NCBI GenBank assembly: GCA_034003245.1
Contig: JAVEYY010000009.1
Location: forward strand, 1 to 64,000
Reading direction: 5' to 3'
Length of the DNA stretch: 64,000 bases
Source: Perlabentimonas sp034003245
Lineage (GTDB): Bacteria; Bacteroidota; Bacteroidia; Bacteroidales; Tenuifilaceae
Positions 50,348 to 58,499 of the stretch are shown one piece after another. Below the pieces are notes generated by a model, which saw only the letters and a program-made list of their open reading frames with translations, had not been told where the DNA came from and did not search any database. The translations under genes were made by a program, and so were the position numbers. Numbering within the stretch: position 1 is the stretch's first letter; each line of letters starts with the position of its first letter.

Positions 50348-51097
50348 ATGAATGCCATTTTGAATCACCGCTCCATTCGCAAGTACAAGAGTACACCACT
50401 TGAAGAGTCGTTGCTAAACGATATTCTTTATGCAGGTACCCGTGCATCTACCACTGGTAACATGCAGGTATATAGTATTGTAGTAACAAAGAGTCAGGAA
50501 ATTAAGGAGCAGTTAGCCCCATGCCATTTTAATCAGCCAATGGTAGCACAGGCACCGGTAATACTCACCTTTTGTGCCGATTACAATAGATTCAACAAAT
50601 GGTGTTTACAGCGGAAAGCCAAACCAGGATACGATAACTTTTTATCATTCTTCACAGGCGCTATCGACGCACTACTTGCCGCTCAGAACGTATGTATTGC
50701 TGCCGAGGAGAAAGGTCTTGGCATATGCTATTTGGGCACAACTACATACACTGCCGATAAAATTATTGATGTGCTTAAGCTCCCCAAGGGAGTCGTGCCA
50801 GTTACAACTGTTGTTCTTGGCTATCCCGACGAAACCCCGGGTTTAACGGATCGATTGCCGTTGGCCGCAATTCTTCACAGAGAAATTTATCAGGATTTTT
50901 CCGAGGGCGATATCGATCAAACCTACGCAGCCAAGGAGGCTTTGCCCCTTACCAAAAAGTTGCTTGAGGAGAATAACAAGGAGACCCTTGCCCAAATCTT
51001 CACCGATAACCGATACTCCAAAAAGGATAATGTGGAATTTTCGAAAGTGCTTCTAAAAGTTCTGCACGATCAAGGTTTTATGAACCACGAGATGTAA
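50348..51097 (+). CDS. Nitroreductase-family flavoprotein (NfsA/Frp-like)
   Basis: A 249-residue FMN-dependent NAD(P)H oxidoreductase. It begins AILNHRSIRKYKSTPLEES, then TRASTTGNMQVYSIVV, and GLGICYLGTTTYTADKIIDVLKLP, which are FMN-binding and family segments. The C-terminal extension (about 200-249) is common in NfsA-like enzymes. Substrates of such enzymes are broad (nitroaromatics, quinones, flavins), so none can be assigned. The gene is alone, with 238 bases of apparently empty sequence before it. Confidence 0.9.
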   Translation: MNAILNHRSIRKYKSTPLEESLLNDILYAGTRASTTGNMQVYSIVVTKSQEIKEQLAPCHFNQPMVAQAPVILTFCADYNRFNKWCLQRKAKPGYDNFLSFFTGAIDALLAAQNVCIAAEEKGLGICYLGTTTYTADKIIDVLKLPKGVVPVTTVVLGYPDETPGLTDRLPLAAILHREIYQDFSEGDIDQTYAAKEALPLTKKLLEENNKETLAQIFTDNRYSKKDNVEFSKVLLKVLHDQGFMNHEM

Positions 51098-51121
51098 AGC
51101 AATCACCTAAATATCCAGCCT

Positions 51122-51162
51122 AAAACACACCCGGGTTTATATCATCTTGAGGTGTGTTTTTT
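51122..51162 (+). terminator. Terminator of the nitroreductase gene
   Basis: AAAACACACC (51122-51131) / GGTGTGTTTT (51151-51160), ten pairs, 19-base loop, followed by Ts. It overlaps the -33 region of the next promoter. Confidence 0.75.
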
Positions 51163-51176
51163 ATTTGATACCTTTG
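51147..51176 (+). promoter_or_regulatory. Promoter of the BamA/TamA-like gene
   Basis: TTG (51147-51149), 19 bases, TACCTTTG (51169-51176). The -7 is exact, the -33 lacks one T. The ATG is 27 bases downstream. Confidence 0.6.
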
Positions 51177-51202
51177 CATACATTAGACGATGACATAAAA
51201 GT

Positions 51203-52906
51203 ATGGTAAAGAGGATAATTCTGAGTTTTCTCGTTCTTCTTCTCGCTTTAACCTCAATCGCTCAGGTTCAAGGTACATTTGTATTTTCCGATTCCCCTAA
51301 AACAACAAGCTGTTTCAGCCTCGTATCCTGTCCCGATTCGTTGATTTTGCATTCACTCTTTTTTCGATGCCTGGGTGAGTTTCATCGTTCAGGATTTCTT
51401 GAGGCACGGATCGATTCCTTTAGTTTAGATACAACCCATGTTTTTGCCTTTGGGCACTTAGGTCAGCATTACCAGTTAGTAAAAATAGTCCCCGATAGCC
51501 TTACTGCCATTTGGCTTAGTAGAGTTGGTGCGAGCAGGGACAATTACAAGGGGAGCACAATTAATACAGAATTGTTAGGACAAATTTCACTTAAAGCGAT
51601 TAAAAAACTAGAGGATTCTGGATATCCTTTTGCTCAAGTTAAGTACTCCAATTCCAGTATCACAGCAAACCTGCTGAGCATTGATATGAGCATTATTTCT
51701 GGACCACTTATTACCCTCGACACCCTATATATAAAAGGTGATATTAAACTTTCGCGTAAGTATATTGAGGGTTTTCTGGGTTACTCCAAGGGGCAACCTT
51801 ATAATGAAACTGTGCTTAGTGGTTACGATCAAAGGCTTAGAAGCCTTAACTTTGTGAGGGTTGTTCGACCAACCGAGGTGGAGTTTATTCCCGGAAAGGC
51901 GAGGGTTTACACGTACTTGACGGGACAGAATGCTAACCAATTCTATGGTTTGATTGGCTTTGCAAGCGATAATGGCGAAAAACCAAAGATACGATTCACA
52001 GGAGATGTAAGGTTAAGCCTAGCTAATGTGTTTAGGCAAGGTGAGCAGAATTCAGTGAGGTGGCAGGCTCTCCCCGAGGGAACTCAGCGTTTAAATATCG
52101 TGTCATCGTGGTCGTATTTAAATGGTACTAACTTTGGATTAGAATCGCAGTTCAATCTCTATCGTCGCGATACAAGTTACATCAACATAAACCCTAAGGT
52201 TGATGCTATGTTTGCCTTTGGAAGAGGGGGCAGTCTTGGTATTGGGTTCGATTATCGTAGCTCTGCATCACTGTCAACCTCAATAGGAGTTGAGAATTTC
52301 AAAACCTTTCTATACACCTTATCGGTTAACCTTGGATCAACACCTTCCGAAATTTTTCCCGAGAATGCCATTTACGTTTCAGCTGGTGTTGGTGTAGGTT
52401 CTCGGCAAGTTGGGAAGCAGGGCGATGCTGAATATAATCAATCAGAGATTGGCGAAGCTAAGATTTCAGCCACAGCATTTTTATCACTAATTGCGAATAG
52501 ATTAGTGCTTAAAACTCAGGTGCAAGGTCATGCAATGGGTTTTATTTCAAGAGGTACATCACAATCATTAATGGAAAATGAGATGTATCGAATAGGAGGG
52601 CATGAAAACCTTAGAGGGTTTAATCAGGAATCGATCAATACCGCAATGTATACTGTAACTTCCATCGAACTACAGCAGAGAATTCAGCAACAGTTGAAAC
52701 TATTTCTGTTTTTCGATCAGGGTATTGTACGTGGAATTAATCATAACCCTCCCAAGGTATACTGGCCAAGGGGAGCAGGCTTCGGAGTTCAACTTGCCAC
52801 CACAGGGGGAGTTGTATCGCTTAGCTATGCTCTTGGCCAAGGCTATGGCGAGTCGTTTGAGGTTAAAAATTCAAAGATTCATGTAGGTTTTACGGCTCTC
52901 TTTTAA
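51203..52906 (+). CDS. BamA/TamA-like outer-membrane protein (POTRA plus barrel)
   Basis: A 567-residue protein of the Omp85 superfamily. Signal peptide 1-20 (LTSIAQ). The N-terminal part includes at least one POTRA-like domain (ISLKAIKKLEDSGYPFAQV; IKLSRKYIEGFLGYSKGQPY). The second half is a 16-strand-type barrel with the conserved segment RIGGHENLRGFNQES followed by ELQQRIQQQLKLFLFFDQG, and ends KIHVGFTALF. It is shorter than true BamA (about 850 residues in this phylum), so it is more likely an accessory surface-antigen family protein than the essential BamA. Function in outer-membrane insertion or lipid handling is an inference. Confidence 0.85.
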   Translation: MVKRIILSFLVLLLALTSIAQVQGTFVFSDSPKTTSCFSLVSCPDSLILHSLFFRCLGEFHRSGFLEARIDSFSLDTTHVFAFGHLGQHYQLVKIVPDSLTAIWLSRVGASRDNYKGSTINTELLGQISLKAIKKLEDSGYPFAQVKYSNSSITANLLSIDMSIISGPLITLDTLYIKGDIKLSRKYIEGFLGYSKGQPYNETVLSGYDQRLRSLNFVRVVRPTEVEFIPGKARVYTYLTGQNANQFYGLIGFASDNGEKPKIRFTGDVRLSLANVFRQGEQNSVRWQALPEGTQRLNIVSSWSYLNGTNFGLESQFNLYRRDTSYININPKVDAMFAFGRGGSLGIGFDYRSSASLSTSIGVENFKTFLYTLSVNLGSTPSEIFPENAIYVSAGVGVGSRQVGKQGDAEYNQSEIGEAKISATAFLSLIANRLVLKTQVQGHAMGFISRGTSQSLMENEMYRIGGHENLRGFNQESINTAMYTVTSIELQQRIQQQLKLFLFFDQGIVRGINHNPPKVYWPRGAGFGVQLATTGGVVSLSYALGQGYGESFEVKNSKIHVGFTALF

Positions 52907-52987
52907 AGCAACCCAAATGGGCTATCGTTCATTTAATGACCAGATAACCAGTAAAATGAGGAATTGTGCAATAAATAATTAGTTTTA

Positions 52988-53019
52988 TTTGGAAAAAACT
53001 GGGATAAGTTTTACTTTTG
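52988..53019 (+). promoter_or_regulatory. Promoter of rpsU
   Basis: TTTG (52988-52991), 20 bases, TACTTTTG (53012-53019): an exact Bacteroidota consensus match. The ATG of rpsU is 35 bases downstream. Confidence 0.75.
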
Positions 53020-53054
53020 CAGCTCATTTGAAATTAAACCAATTAAATAACAAC

Positions 53055-53246
53055 ATGATTATAATACCCATCAAGGAAGGCGAAAACATTGAGAGAGCCT
53101 TAAAGCGCTTCAAGCGTAAGTTCGAAAAAACTGGAACCATGAAGGAACTACGTTCACGTCAGGCATTTACAAAGCCTTCGATCGTACGTCGCGAAGCCAT
53201 CAAAAAGGCCATCTACATTCAGCAGCTCCAGCAAAAGGAGGAGTAA
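53055..53246 (+). CDS. rpsU: 30S ribosomal protein S21
   Basis: A 63-residue basic protein beginning MIIIPIKEGENIERALKRF and containing FEKTGTMKELRSRQAF, the S21 signature. It binds the 30S platform and aids initiation. The start at 53055 is the first Met giving the family N-terminus; an upstream in-frame TTG lies in the promoter region. A strong terminator separates it from xerC, although readthrough into xerC-hpf is possible. Confidence 0.97.
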   Translation: MIIIPIKEGENIERALKRFKRKFEKTGTMKELRSRQAFTKPSIVRREAIKKAIYIQQLQQKEE

Positions 53247-53261
53247 AAATTCTCTGAATGC

Positions 53262-53288
53262 ATCAGGCAAATTTGCCTGATTTTTTTT
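53262..53288 (+). terminator. Rho-independent terminator after rpsU
   Basis: ATCAGGCAAA (53262-53271) / TTTGCCTGAT (53272-53281), perfect palindrome, followed by a run of T to 53288. Confidence 0.92.
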
Positions 53289-53328
53289 GGTTATCGGCCA
53301 AAAAAACGTTACATTGCATTCATAGAAT

Positions 53329-54210
53329 ATGCTGACAAGATTCCTTAAATACCTTCAGGTTGAGCGTAATTATTCTGTCCAAACAATCCGTGCATACGGT
53401 GACGATTTGCGACAGTTTTTTGCATATGCAGGCATTGAGCCCGAAACCAAGGACTTGTCCGGAGTTAATCACCGGGTGGTTCGTGCATGGTTAGCACATT
53501 TGCTCGAGACCAGTCATACCCCTCGCTCAGTTAACCGAAAGCTGTCTTCCCTTCGAAGCTACTACCGTTACCTTTTAAAGATAGGGCTTGTGAACACAAA
53601 CCCATTATCGAAGGTTGTCCCCCCGAAAACAAGTAGGAAAATGCCCGTTTTCCTTACACCTACAGAGTCGAATCGGGTAATCGATGATGTAGTTTATCCC
53701 GAAGGCTTTTTTGGCCTACGCGATTTGATGGTAATAGAGCTGTTCTACTTTACAGGAATTCGCGTGTCGGAGTTGGCGGGATTAAAGGTGCATGACATCA
53801 ACCTGAGTAGTTCAACGCTTAAGGTGCTTGGGAAGGGGTCAAAGGAGAGGATTATCCCAATCCATCCGGAGCTGAAATCATTGCTTACCGAGTACATCAA
53901 GCAGAAAAACGAGTTTTTCCCATCGAACCAAGTACCTTATCTAATTGTTACTAATTCAGGCGGCAAACCATACTCGTTAATGCTTTACCGGATTGTGAAC
54001 AAGTACTTATCGATGGTAACATCGTTGGAGAAGAAGAGCCCCCACGTGCTTAGGCATACATTTGCGACGCACCTGTTGAATCAGGGAGCCGATATCAATG
54101 CCATAAAGGAGTTGCTGGGCCACGCAGATCTCTCGACTACCCAGGTTTACACGCACACCAGTGTTGAGAAGATGAAAAAGGCATACCAACAGGCGCATCC
54201 ACGGGCCTGA
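53329..54210 (+). CDS. xerC: Tyrosine recombinase XerC/XerD
   Basis: A 293-residue recombinase. The N-terminal SAM-like core-binding domain begins FLKYLQVERNYSVQTIRAY. The catalytic domain has the first Arg in YFTGIRVSELAGL, a Lys in LGKGSKERIIPIH, HxxR in HVLRHTFATHLL, His in LGHADLSTTQVYTH and the Tyr in that same motif. Length and motifs match XerC/XerD, which resolve chromosome dimers at dif; the two cannot be told apart from this sequence alone. It lies between rpsU and hpf, 40 bases before the latter, as in other Bacteroidota, which supports a housekeeping role distinct from the element integrase at 1336-2649. Confidence 0.93.
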   Translation: MLTRFLKYLQVERNYSVQTIRAYGDDLRQFFAYAGIEPETKDLSGVNHRVVRAWLAHLLETSHTPRSVNRKLSSLRSYYRYLLKIGLVNTNPLSKVVPPKTSRKMPVFLTPTESNRVIDDVVYPEGFFGLRDLMVIELFYFTGIRVSELAGLKVHDINLSSSTLKVLGKGSKERIIPIHPELKSLLTEYIKQKNEFFPSNQVPYLIVTNSGGKPYSLMLYRIVNKYLSMVTSLEKKSPHVLRHTFATHLLNQGADINAIKELLGHADLSTTQVYTHTSVEKMKKAYQQAHPRA

Positions 54211-54250
54211 TTTATATATAACCAACACAATAAAGATGGAGGATTATACT

Positions 54251-54550
54251 ATGGACGTTAAAATTCAATCAATTAAGTTTGATGCCGACAAGAAGCTTAT
54301 CGACTTCATCAACACAAAGATGAGTAAAGTGCAACGCTTCTACGATGGTATTATTGGCGCAGAGGTGTTTCTGAGGCTCGAGAATACTCAGGACTTAGAT
54401 AACAAAATTGCTGAGGTAAAGCTTCTGATTCCAGGTAACGACCTATTTGTTCAGCGTCAAGCCAAAACCTTTGAGGAGGGGGTTGATGAATGTATTGAGG
54501 TGCTCAAACGACAAGTAACCAAACATAAGGAGAAGCAACGGGGGTTATAA
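54251..54550 (+). CDS. hpf: Ribosome hibernation-promoting factor (HPF/RaiA family)
   Basis: A 99-residue short-form HPF. The ATG at 54251 (MDVKIQSIKFDADKKL) fits the family N-terminus; an in-frame ATG at 54236 would add five residues. Motifs DKKLIDFINTKMSKVQRF and QAKTFEEGVDECIEVLKRQ fit the family. It binds the 30S subunit in starvation and promotes inactive ribosome dimers or protects them. It follows xerC closely and is closed by a hairpin with a large loop. Confidence 0.92.
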   Translation: MDVKIQSIKFDADKKLIDFINTKMSKVQRFYDGIIGAEVFLRLENTQDLDNKIAEVKLLIPGNDLFVQRQAKTFEEGVDECIEVLKRQVTKHKEKQRGL

Positions 54551-54596
54551 CTATCGTTATGGCCTCATTTTTATAAGGCAAATGCAGCTATAGCAA

Positions 54597-54659
54597 AACC
54601 CCTTTAATGGTAGAATCAAATGGTTTACTGCAACATATCATTAAAGGGGTTATTTTTTT
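54597..54659 (+). terminator. Terminator of hpf with large loop
   Basis: AACCCCTTTAATG (54597-54609) / CATTAAAGGGGTT (54639-54651), 13 perfect pairs with a 29-base loop, followed by ATTTTTTT. Clear end of the xerC-hpf unit. Confidence 0.85.
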
Positions 54660-54678
54660 GCATAAAAATTATTTTTTT

Positions 54679-54710
54679 TTTGGTTGGTAAAAAAAATATC
54701 TATACATTTG
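54679..54710 (+). promoter_or_regulatory. Promoter of the tRNA-tuf operon
   Basis: TTTG (54679-54682), 20 bases, TACATTTG (54703-54710): exact consensus. It precedes tRNA-Thr(TGT) by about 53 bases and very likely drives the four tRNAs and tuf. Confidence 0.8.
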
Positions 54711-54763
54711 CCAACCGATTTCGGAAGGGTCAAAACACCGAAAATCCAAGTTCTAAGCGTACT

Positions 54764-54837
54764 GCCGATGTAGCTCAGTTGGCCAGAGCAGCTGATTTGT
54801 AATCAGCTGGTCGGGGGTTCGAATCCCTCCATCGGCT
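54764..54837 (+). tRNA. tRNA-Thr (anticodon TGT)
   Basis: Cloverleaf visible: acceptor GCCGATG pairs with CATCGGC, D-arm GCTCAGTTGGCCAGAGC, anticodon stem GCTGA/TCAGC with loop TTTGTAA, and T-loop TTCGAAT. The anticodon TGT reads ACA and related Thr codons. CCA is not encoded. First tRNA of the cluster. Confidence 0.97.
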
Positions 54838-54872
54838 CAGCAGAATATGTTCTTTAAAATAGGTAATAAAAT

Positions 54873-54955
54873 GGGGAGATACCAAAGTGGCCAACTGGGG
54901 CAGACTGTAAATCTGCTGGCGTACGCCTTCGTAGGTTCGAATCCTGCTCTCCCCA
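54873..54955 (+). tRNA. tRNA-Tyr (anticodon GTA)
   Basis: Acceptor GGGGAGA/TCTCCCC, anticodon loop CTGTAAA, and a long variable arm (class II tRNA), as expected for bacterial tRNA-Tyr. Discriminator A. CCA is not encoded. Confidence 0.97.
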
Positions 54956-54978
54956 CTACCTTAATTGGTTTAACACAA

Positions 54979-55051
54979 GCGGGAGTAGCTCAGTTGGTAG
55001 AGCATCAGCCTTCCAAGCTGAGGGTCGCGGGTTCGAGTCTCGTCTCCCGCT
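54979..55051 (+). tRNA. tRNA-Gly (anticodon TCC)
   Basis: Acceptor GCGGGAG/CTCCCGC, D-arm GCTCAGTTGGTAGAGC, anticodon loop CTTCCAA (TCC), T-loop TTCGAGT. Discriminator T. CCA is not encoded. Confidence 0.97.
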
Positions 55052-55062
55052 CTATTCGTTAA

Positions 55063-55134
<72 letters not shown>

Positions 55135-55195
55135 CAAGCACTATCATTTTTCTCGCAATCAATCTTTAAATCTAATAATTTAACAATCTGGAGTC

Positions 55196-56383
55196 ATGGC
55201 AAAAGAAAAATTTGATAGGTCGAAACCTCACGTAAACATCGGAACCATTGGTCACGTTGACCATGGCAAGACCACCTTAACAGCAGCCATCACCAAAATT
55301 TTGGCTGAAAAAGGTCTTTCCGAGTTCCGTTCATTCGATTCTATCGACAACGCACCCGAAGAAAAAGAAAGGGGTATTACTATTAACACTTCACACGTTG
55401 AGTATCAAACTGCTAACCGTCACTACGCTCACGTTGACTGTCCTGGTCACGCTGACTACGTTAAGAACATGGTTACTGGTGCTGCTCAAATGGACGGCGC
55501 TATCATCGTAGTTGCTGCTACTGATGGTCCTATGCCCCAAACCCGCGAGCACATCCTTCTTGCACGTCAGGTAAACGTACCTCGTTTGGTGGTTTTCCTT
55601 AACAAGTGCGATATGGTTGACGACGAGGAGATGCTTGAACTTGTAGAAATGGAGGTTCGCGAACTTCTTAGCTTCTACCAATTCGACGGCGATAACGCTC
55701 CTGTGATCCGTGGATCAGCTCTTGGTGGCCTTAATGGCGAGCAAGTATGGGTTGATAGGATTATGGAACTTATGGATGCAGTTGATAACTACATTCCAAT
55801 TCCTCCACGCGACAACGAGAAGCCTTTCCTACTTCCAGTTGAGGACGTATTCTCAATCACTGGCCGTGGAACTGTTGCTACTGGTCGTATCGAAACTGGT
55901 GTTGTTAACACTGGCGATGAACTAGAAATTATTGGTCTTGGCGCTGAAAAACGTAAGACTGTTTGTACAGGTGTTGAGATGTTCCGCAAACTTCTTGACC
56001 GTGGTGAAGCTGGTGACAACGTAGGTCTTCTACTACGTGGTGTTGACAAGAAAGAAATTAAGCGTGGACAAGTACTTGCTAAGCCAGGTTCTATTAAGCC
56101 TCACACTACTTTCAAAGCAGAGGTTTACGTACTGAAGAAGGAAGAAGGTGGACGTCACACTCCTTTCCACAACAACTATCGCCCTCAGTTTTACCTACGT
56201 ACACTTGACGTAACTGGTGAGATCCAACTTCCAGAAGGCGTTGAGATGGTAATGCCTGGCGATAACGTAACCATCACTGTGAAGCTTATCTACGAAGTAG
56301 CTATCAACCAAGGATTGCGTTTCGCTATCCGTGAAGGTGGACGTACCGTAGGTGCTGGACAGGTAATTGAAATCGTTGACTAA
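55196..56383 (+). CDS. tuf: Translation elongation factor Tu
   Basis: A 395-residue GTPase that delivers aminoacyl-tRNA to the ribosome. G1 is GHVDHGKTTL, G2 includes the effector ERGITINTSHVEY, G3 is DCPGHADY, G4 is NKCDMVD, and domains II and III follow with TGRGTVATGRIETG and FHNNYRPQFYLRTLDVTG. Length and motifs are canonical. It is co-transcribed behind four tRNA genes and followed by a terminator-like hairpin, then tRNA-Trp and secE. Confidence 0.99.
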   Translation: MAKEKFDRSKPHVNIGTIGHVDHGKTTLTAAITKILAEKGLSEFRSFDSIDNAPEEKERGITINTSHVEYQTANRHYAHVDCPGHADYVKNMVTGAAQMDGAIIVVAATDGPMPQTREHILLARQVNVPRLVVFLNKCDMVDDEEMLELVEMEVRELLSFYQFDGDNAPVIRGSALGGLNGEQVWVDRIMELMDAVDNYIPIPPRDNEKPFLLPVEDVFSITGRGTVATGRIETGVVNTGDELEIIGLGAEKRKTVCTGVEMFRKLLDRGEAGDNVGLLLRGVDKKEIKRGQVLAKPGSIKPHTTFKAEVYVLKKEEGGRHTPFHNNYRPQFYLRTLDVTGEIQLPEGVEMVMPGDNVTITVKLIYEVAINQGLRFAIREGGRTVGAGQVIEIVD

Positions 56384-56403
56384 TTTAGTCGATAATCATA
56401 AAG

Positions 56404-56435
56404 GGTTTACTTGCTTTGGCAAGTAAACCTCTTTT
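56404..56435 (+). terminator. Terminator-like hairpin between tuf and tRNA-Trp
   Basis: GGTTTACTTGC (56404-56414), loop TTTG, GCAAGTAAACC (56419-56429), 11 perfect pairs, followed by TCTTTT. Located 20 bases after the tuf stop and 4 bases before tRNA-Trp. Confidence 0.8.
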
Positions 56436-56438
56436 CAC

Positions 56439-56511
56439 ACGGGTGTAGCTCAGTTGGTAGAGCACTGGTCTCCAAAACCAGGTGTCGGGCGTTCGAGTCG
56501 CTCCTCCCGTG
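56439..56511 (+). tRNA. tRNA-Trp (anticodon CCA)
   Basis: Acceptor ACGGGTG/CTCCCGT with a T-T mismatch at positions 6/67, anticodon stem CTGGT/ACCAG with loop CTCCAAA, T-loop TTCGAGT, discriminator G. It sits between tuf and secE, a position usual in this phylum. CCA is not encoded. Confidence 0.95.
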
Positions 56512-56528
56512 CAACATAACTGAATTCT

Positions 56529-56720
56529 ATGAGAATCAAAGCATACCTTCAGGAAGTCTATACCGAATTGGTTCATAAAGTATCATGGCCAACTTGGAAA
56601 GATCTTCAATCCAGTGCATTAATTGTTATGATCGCTTCCCTATTAATTGCACTTGTTGTTTTCGTCATGGATATCTCCTTTGAGAATGTGATGGATGTTG
56701 TTTACCGTATGATGTATTAA
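56529..56720 (+). CDS. secE: Protein translocase subunit SecE
   Basis: A 63-residue inner-membrane protein of the SecYEG channel. It begins RIKAYLQEVYTELVHKVSWP, which includes the family KVSWPTWKDL region, followed by one membrane helix (SALIVMIASLLIALVVFVMD). This single-helix short form is the usual bacterial type. It lies 17 bases downstream of tRNA-Trp and 19 before nusG. Confidence 0.97.
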   Translation: MRIKAYLQEVYTELVHKVSWPTWKDLQSSALIVMIASLLIALVVFVMDISFENVMDVVYRMMY

Positions 56721-56739
56721 TATCTGAAAGGACAAGTCG

Positions 56740-57288
56740 ATGGAAGAAAACGTAAAAAAGTGGTACGTACTGCGTGCCATTGGCGGGAAGGAGAAAAAGG
56801 TTAAGGAGTATATCGATAATGAAATCAACCGGCTAAAGCTGCACGACTTCATTACGCAAGTTCTTATACCTACCGAGAAGGTTTACCAAATCCGTAACGG
56901 GAAAAAGGTAAGCAAAGAGCGGATTTTCTACCCCGGTTACGTGCTTCTTGAAGCTGTTCTGGTAGGCGAAATTCCCCATATCCTGAAGGATATACCCAAT
57001 GTGATTGGGTTTTTGGGTGATCCCAAAACAGGCGAACCCATCCCATTGCGCCAATCGGAGGCCAACCGTATCCTTGGTAGGGTCGATGAGCTCGCCGATA
57101 GCGATGAGGAACTAAACGTGCCCTTCTTTGTGGGTGAAACAGTGAAAGTGATAGATGGTCCATTTAACTCTTTCTCTGGAGTAATCGAGGAGGTGAACGA
57201 GGAAAAGAAAAAGCTGAAGGTGATGGTCAAAATATTTGGCCGAAAGACTCCGCTGGAGCTCAGCTTTATGCAAGTCGAAAAAGAGTAA
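56740..57288 (+). CDS. nusG: Transcription termination/antitermination factor NusG
   Basis: A 182-residue protein. The NGN domain (about 1-125) opens KKWYVLRAIGGKEKKVKEYI and has KERIFYPGYVLLEAV and NVIGFLGDPKTGEPIPL. The KOW domain (about 128-180) has GETVKVIDGPFNSFSGVIEE. NusG binds RNA polymerase and links it to Rho or the ribosome. Standard position between secE and rplK. Confidence 0.98.
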   Translation: MEENVKKWYVLRAIGGKEKKVKEYIDNEINRLKLHDFITQVLIPTEKVYQIRNGKKVSKERIFYPGYVLLEAVLVGEIPHILKDIPNVIGFLGDPKTGEPIPLRQSEANRILGRVDELADSDEELNVPFFVGETVKVIDGPFNSFSGVIEEVNEEKKKLKVMVKIFGRKTPLELSFMQVEKE

Positions 57289-57311
57289 TAACTGTAAAGA
57301 GCTAAAGCATT

Positions 57312-57752
57312 ATGGCTAAAGAAGTTGCAGCACTAATAAAGTTGCAGATAAAAGGAGGCGCTGCTAACCCATCGCCACCAGTAGGTCCTGCTCTCGGCTC
57401 TAAGGGGGTTAACATCATGGAGTTCTGCAAGCAGTTCAACAGCAGAACCCAAAGTCAGGCAGGGAAAGTACTTCCTGTAATAATTACCGTTTATAGCGAT
57501 AAATCGTTTGATTTTATCGTTAAAAACCCTCCAGTTGCCGTTCAACTGCTTGAGATGACCAAGCTAAAAAGCGGTTCAGCTGAGCCAAACCGAAAGAAAG
57601 TTGCTTCGGTTACGTGGGATCAAGTACGGGAAATTGCCCAGGATAAAATGCCCGACCTGAACTGTTTTACCTTGGAATCGGCTATGAGTATGGTAGCAGG
57701 AACCGCCCGCAGCATGGGTATTACCGTTACCGGTGAATTTCCAGGTAAGTAA
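57312..57752 (+). CDS. rplK: 50S ribosomal protein L11
   Basis: A 146-residue protein. It begins AKEVAALIKLQIKGGAANPS and contains PPVGPALGSKGVNIMEFCKQ and the C-terminal rRNA-binding AGTARSMGITV. It forms the GTPase-associated centre with 23S rRNA. It is followed by rplA 21 bases on, as in the standard L11-L1 pair. Confidence 0.98.
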   Translation: MAKEVAALIKLQIKGGAANPSPPVGPALGSKGVNIMEFCKQFNSRTQSQAGKVLPVIITVYSDKSFDFIVKNPPVAVQLLEMTKLKSGSAEPNRKKVASVTWDQVREIAQDKMPDLNCFTLESAMSMVAGTARSMGITVTGEFPGK

Positions 57753-57773
57753 CATTTAACCTCTTTTAGCGAG

Positions 57774-58472
57774 ATGACAAAATTGACCAAGAACCAAAAA
57801 CTTGCGTTGTCGAAGATTGAACCCGAAAAGCAGTATAAGCTAGCGGAGGCAGCCAGTTTAGTGAAGGAGATTACCTATACCAAGTTCGATGCCTCAGTGG
57901 ACATCGACATTCGCCTTGGCGTTGACCCTAGAAAGGCCAACCAGATGGTGCGTGGTGTGGTAACCTTACCTCACGGAACAGGTAAAGCTATTCGCGTGTT
58001 GGTACTGTGTACCCCCGACAAGGAGGAAGCTGCTAAGGCAGCCGGAGCCGACTACGTTGGTTTAGATGAGTATATCGAGAAGATCAAAGGAGGCTGGACA
58101 GATGTGGATGTGATTATCACCATGCCCACTGTTATGCCTAAGATTGGTGCACTCGGACGTATTCTAGGCCCTCGTGGACTGATGCCAAACCCCAAAAGCG
58201 GAACCGTAACCATGGATGTGGATAAGGCCGTTACTGAGGTTAAGCAAGGAAAAATCGACTTTAAAGTTGATAAATTCGGTATCGTACACACTTCCATCGG
58301 AAAGGTTTCATTCGAGCCCGAGAAACTGGTAGAGAACGCTCAGGAGTTTATCCAAACAATTATCAAGCTCAAGCCTTCTGCTGCTAAAGGTACCTACATC
58401 AAAAGTGTATACCTTTCCAGCACTATGAGCCCTGGTATTGCGATCGACACTAAGTCTATCTCGGAAAAGTAA
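57774..58472 (+). CDS. rplA: 50S ribosomal protein L1
   Basis: A 232-residue protein. Motifs: DIRLGVDPRKANQMVRGVVT, PTVMPKIGALGRILGPRGLM, PNPKSGTV and ALGRILGPRGLMPNPKSGT as the signature segment. L1 builds the tRNA-exit stalk and in many bacteria represses its own L11-L1 mRNA; I see no clear leader site for that here because the gap before rplK is only 23 bases. Confidence 0.98.
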   Translation: MTKLTKNQKLALSKIEPEKQYKLAEAASLVKEITYTKFDASVDIDIRLGVDPRKANQMVRGVVTLPHGTGKAIRVLVLCTPDKEEAAKAAGADYVGLDEYIEKIKGGWTDVDVIITMPTVMPKIGALGRILGPRGLMPNPKSGTVTMDVDKAVTEVKQGKIDFKVDKFGIVHTSIGKVSFEPEKLVENAQEFIQTIIKLKPSAAKGTYIKSVYLSSTMSPGIAIDTKSISEK

Positions 58473-58499
58473 TAATAACGCAATAGAGACCCAATTACC

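Noticed and set aside
51203..52906. Essential BamA
   Set aside because: The protein is too short and appears to have too few POTRA domains.
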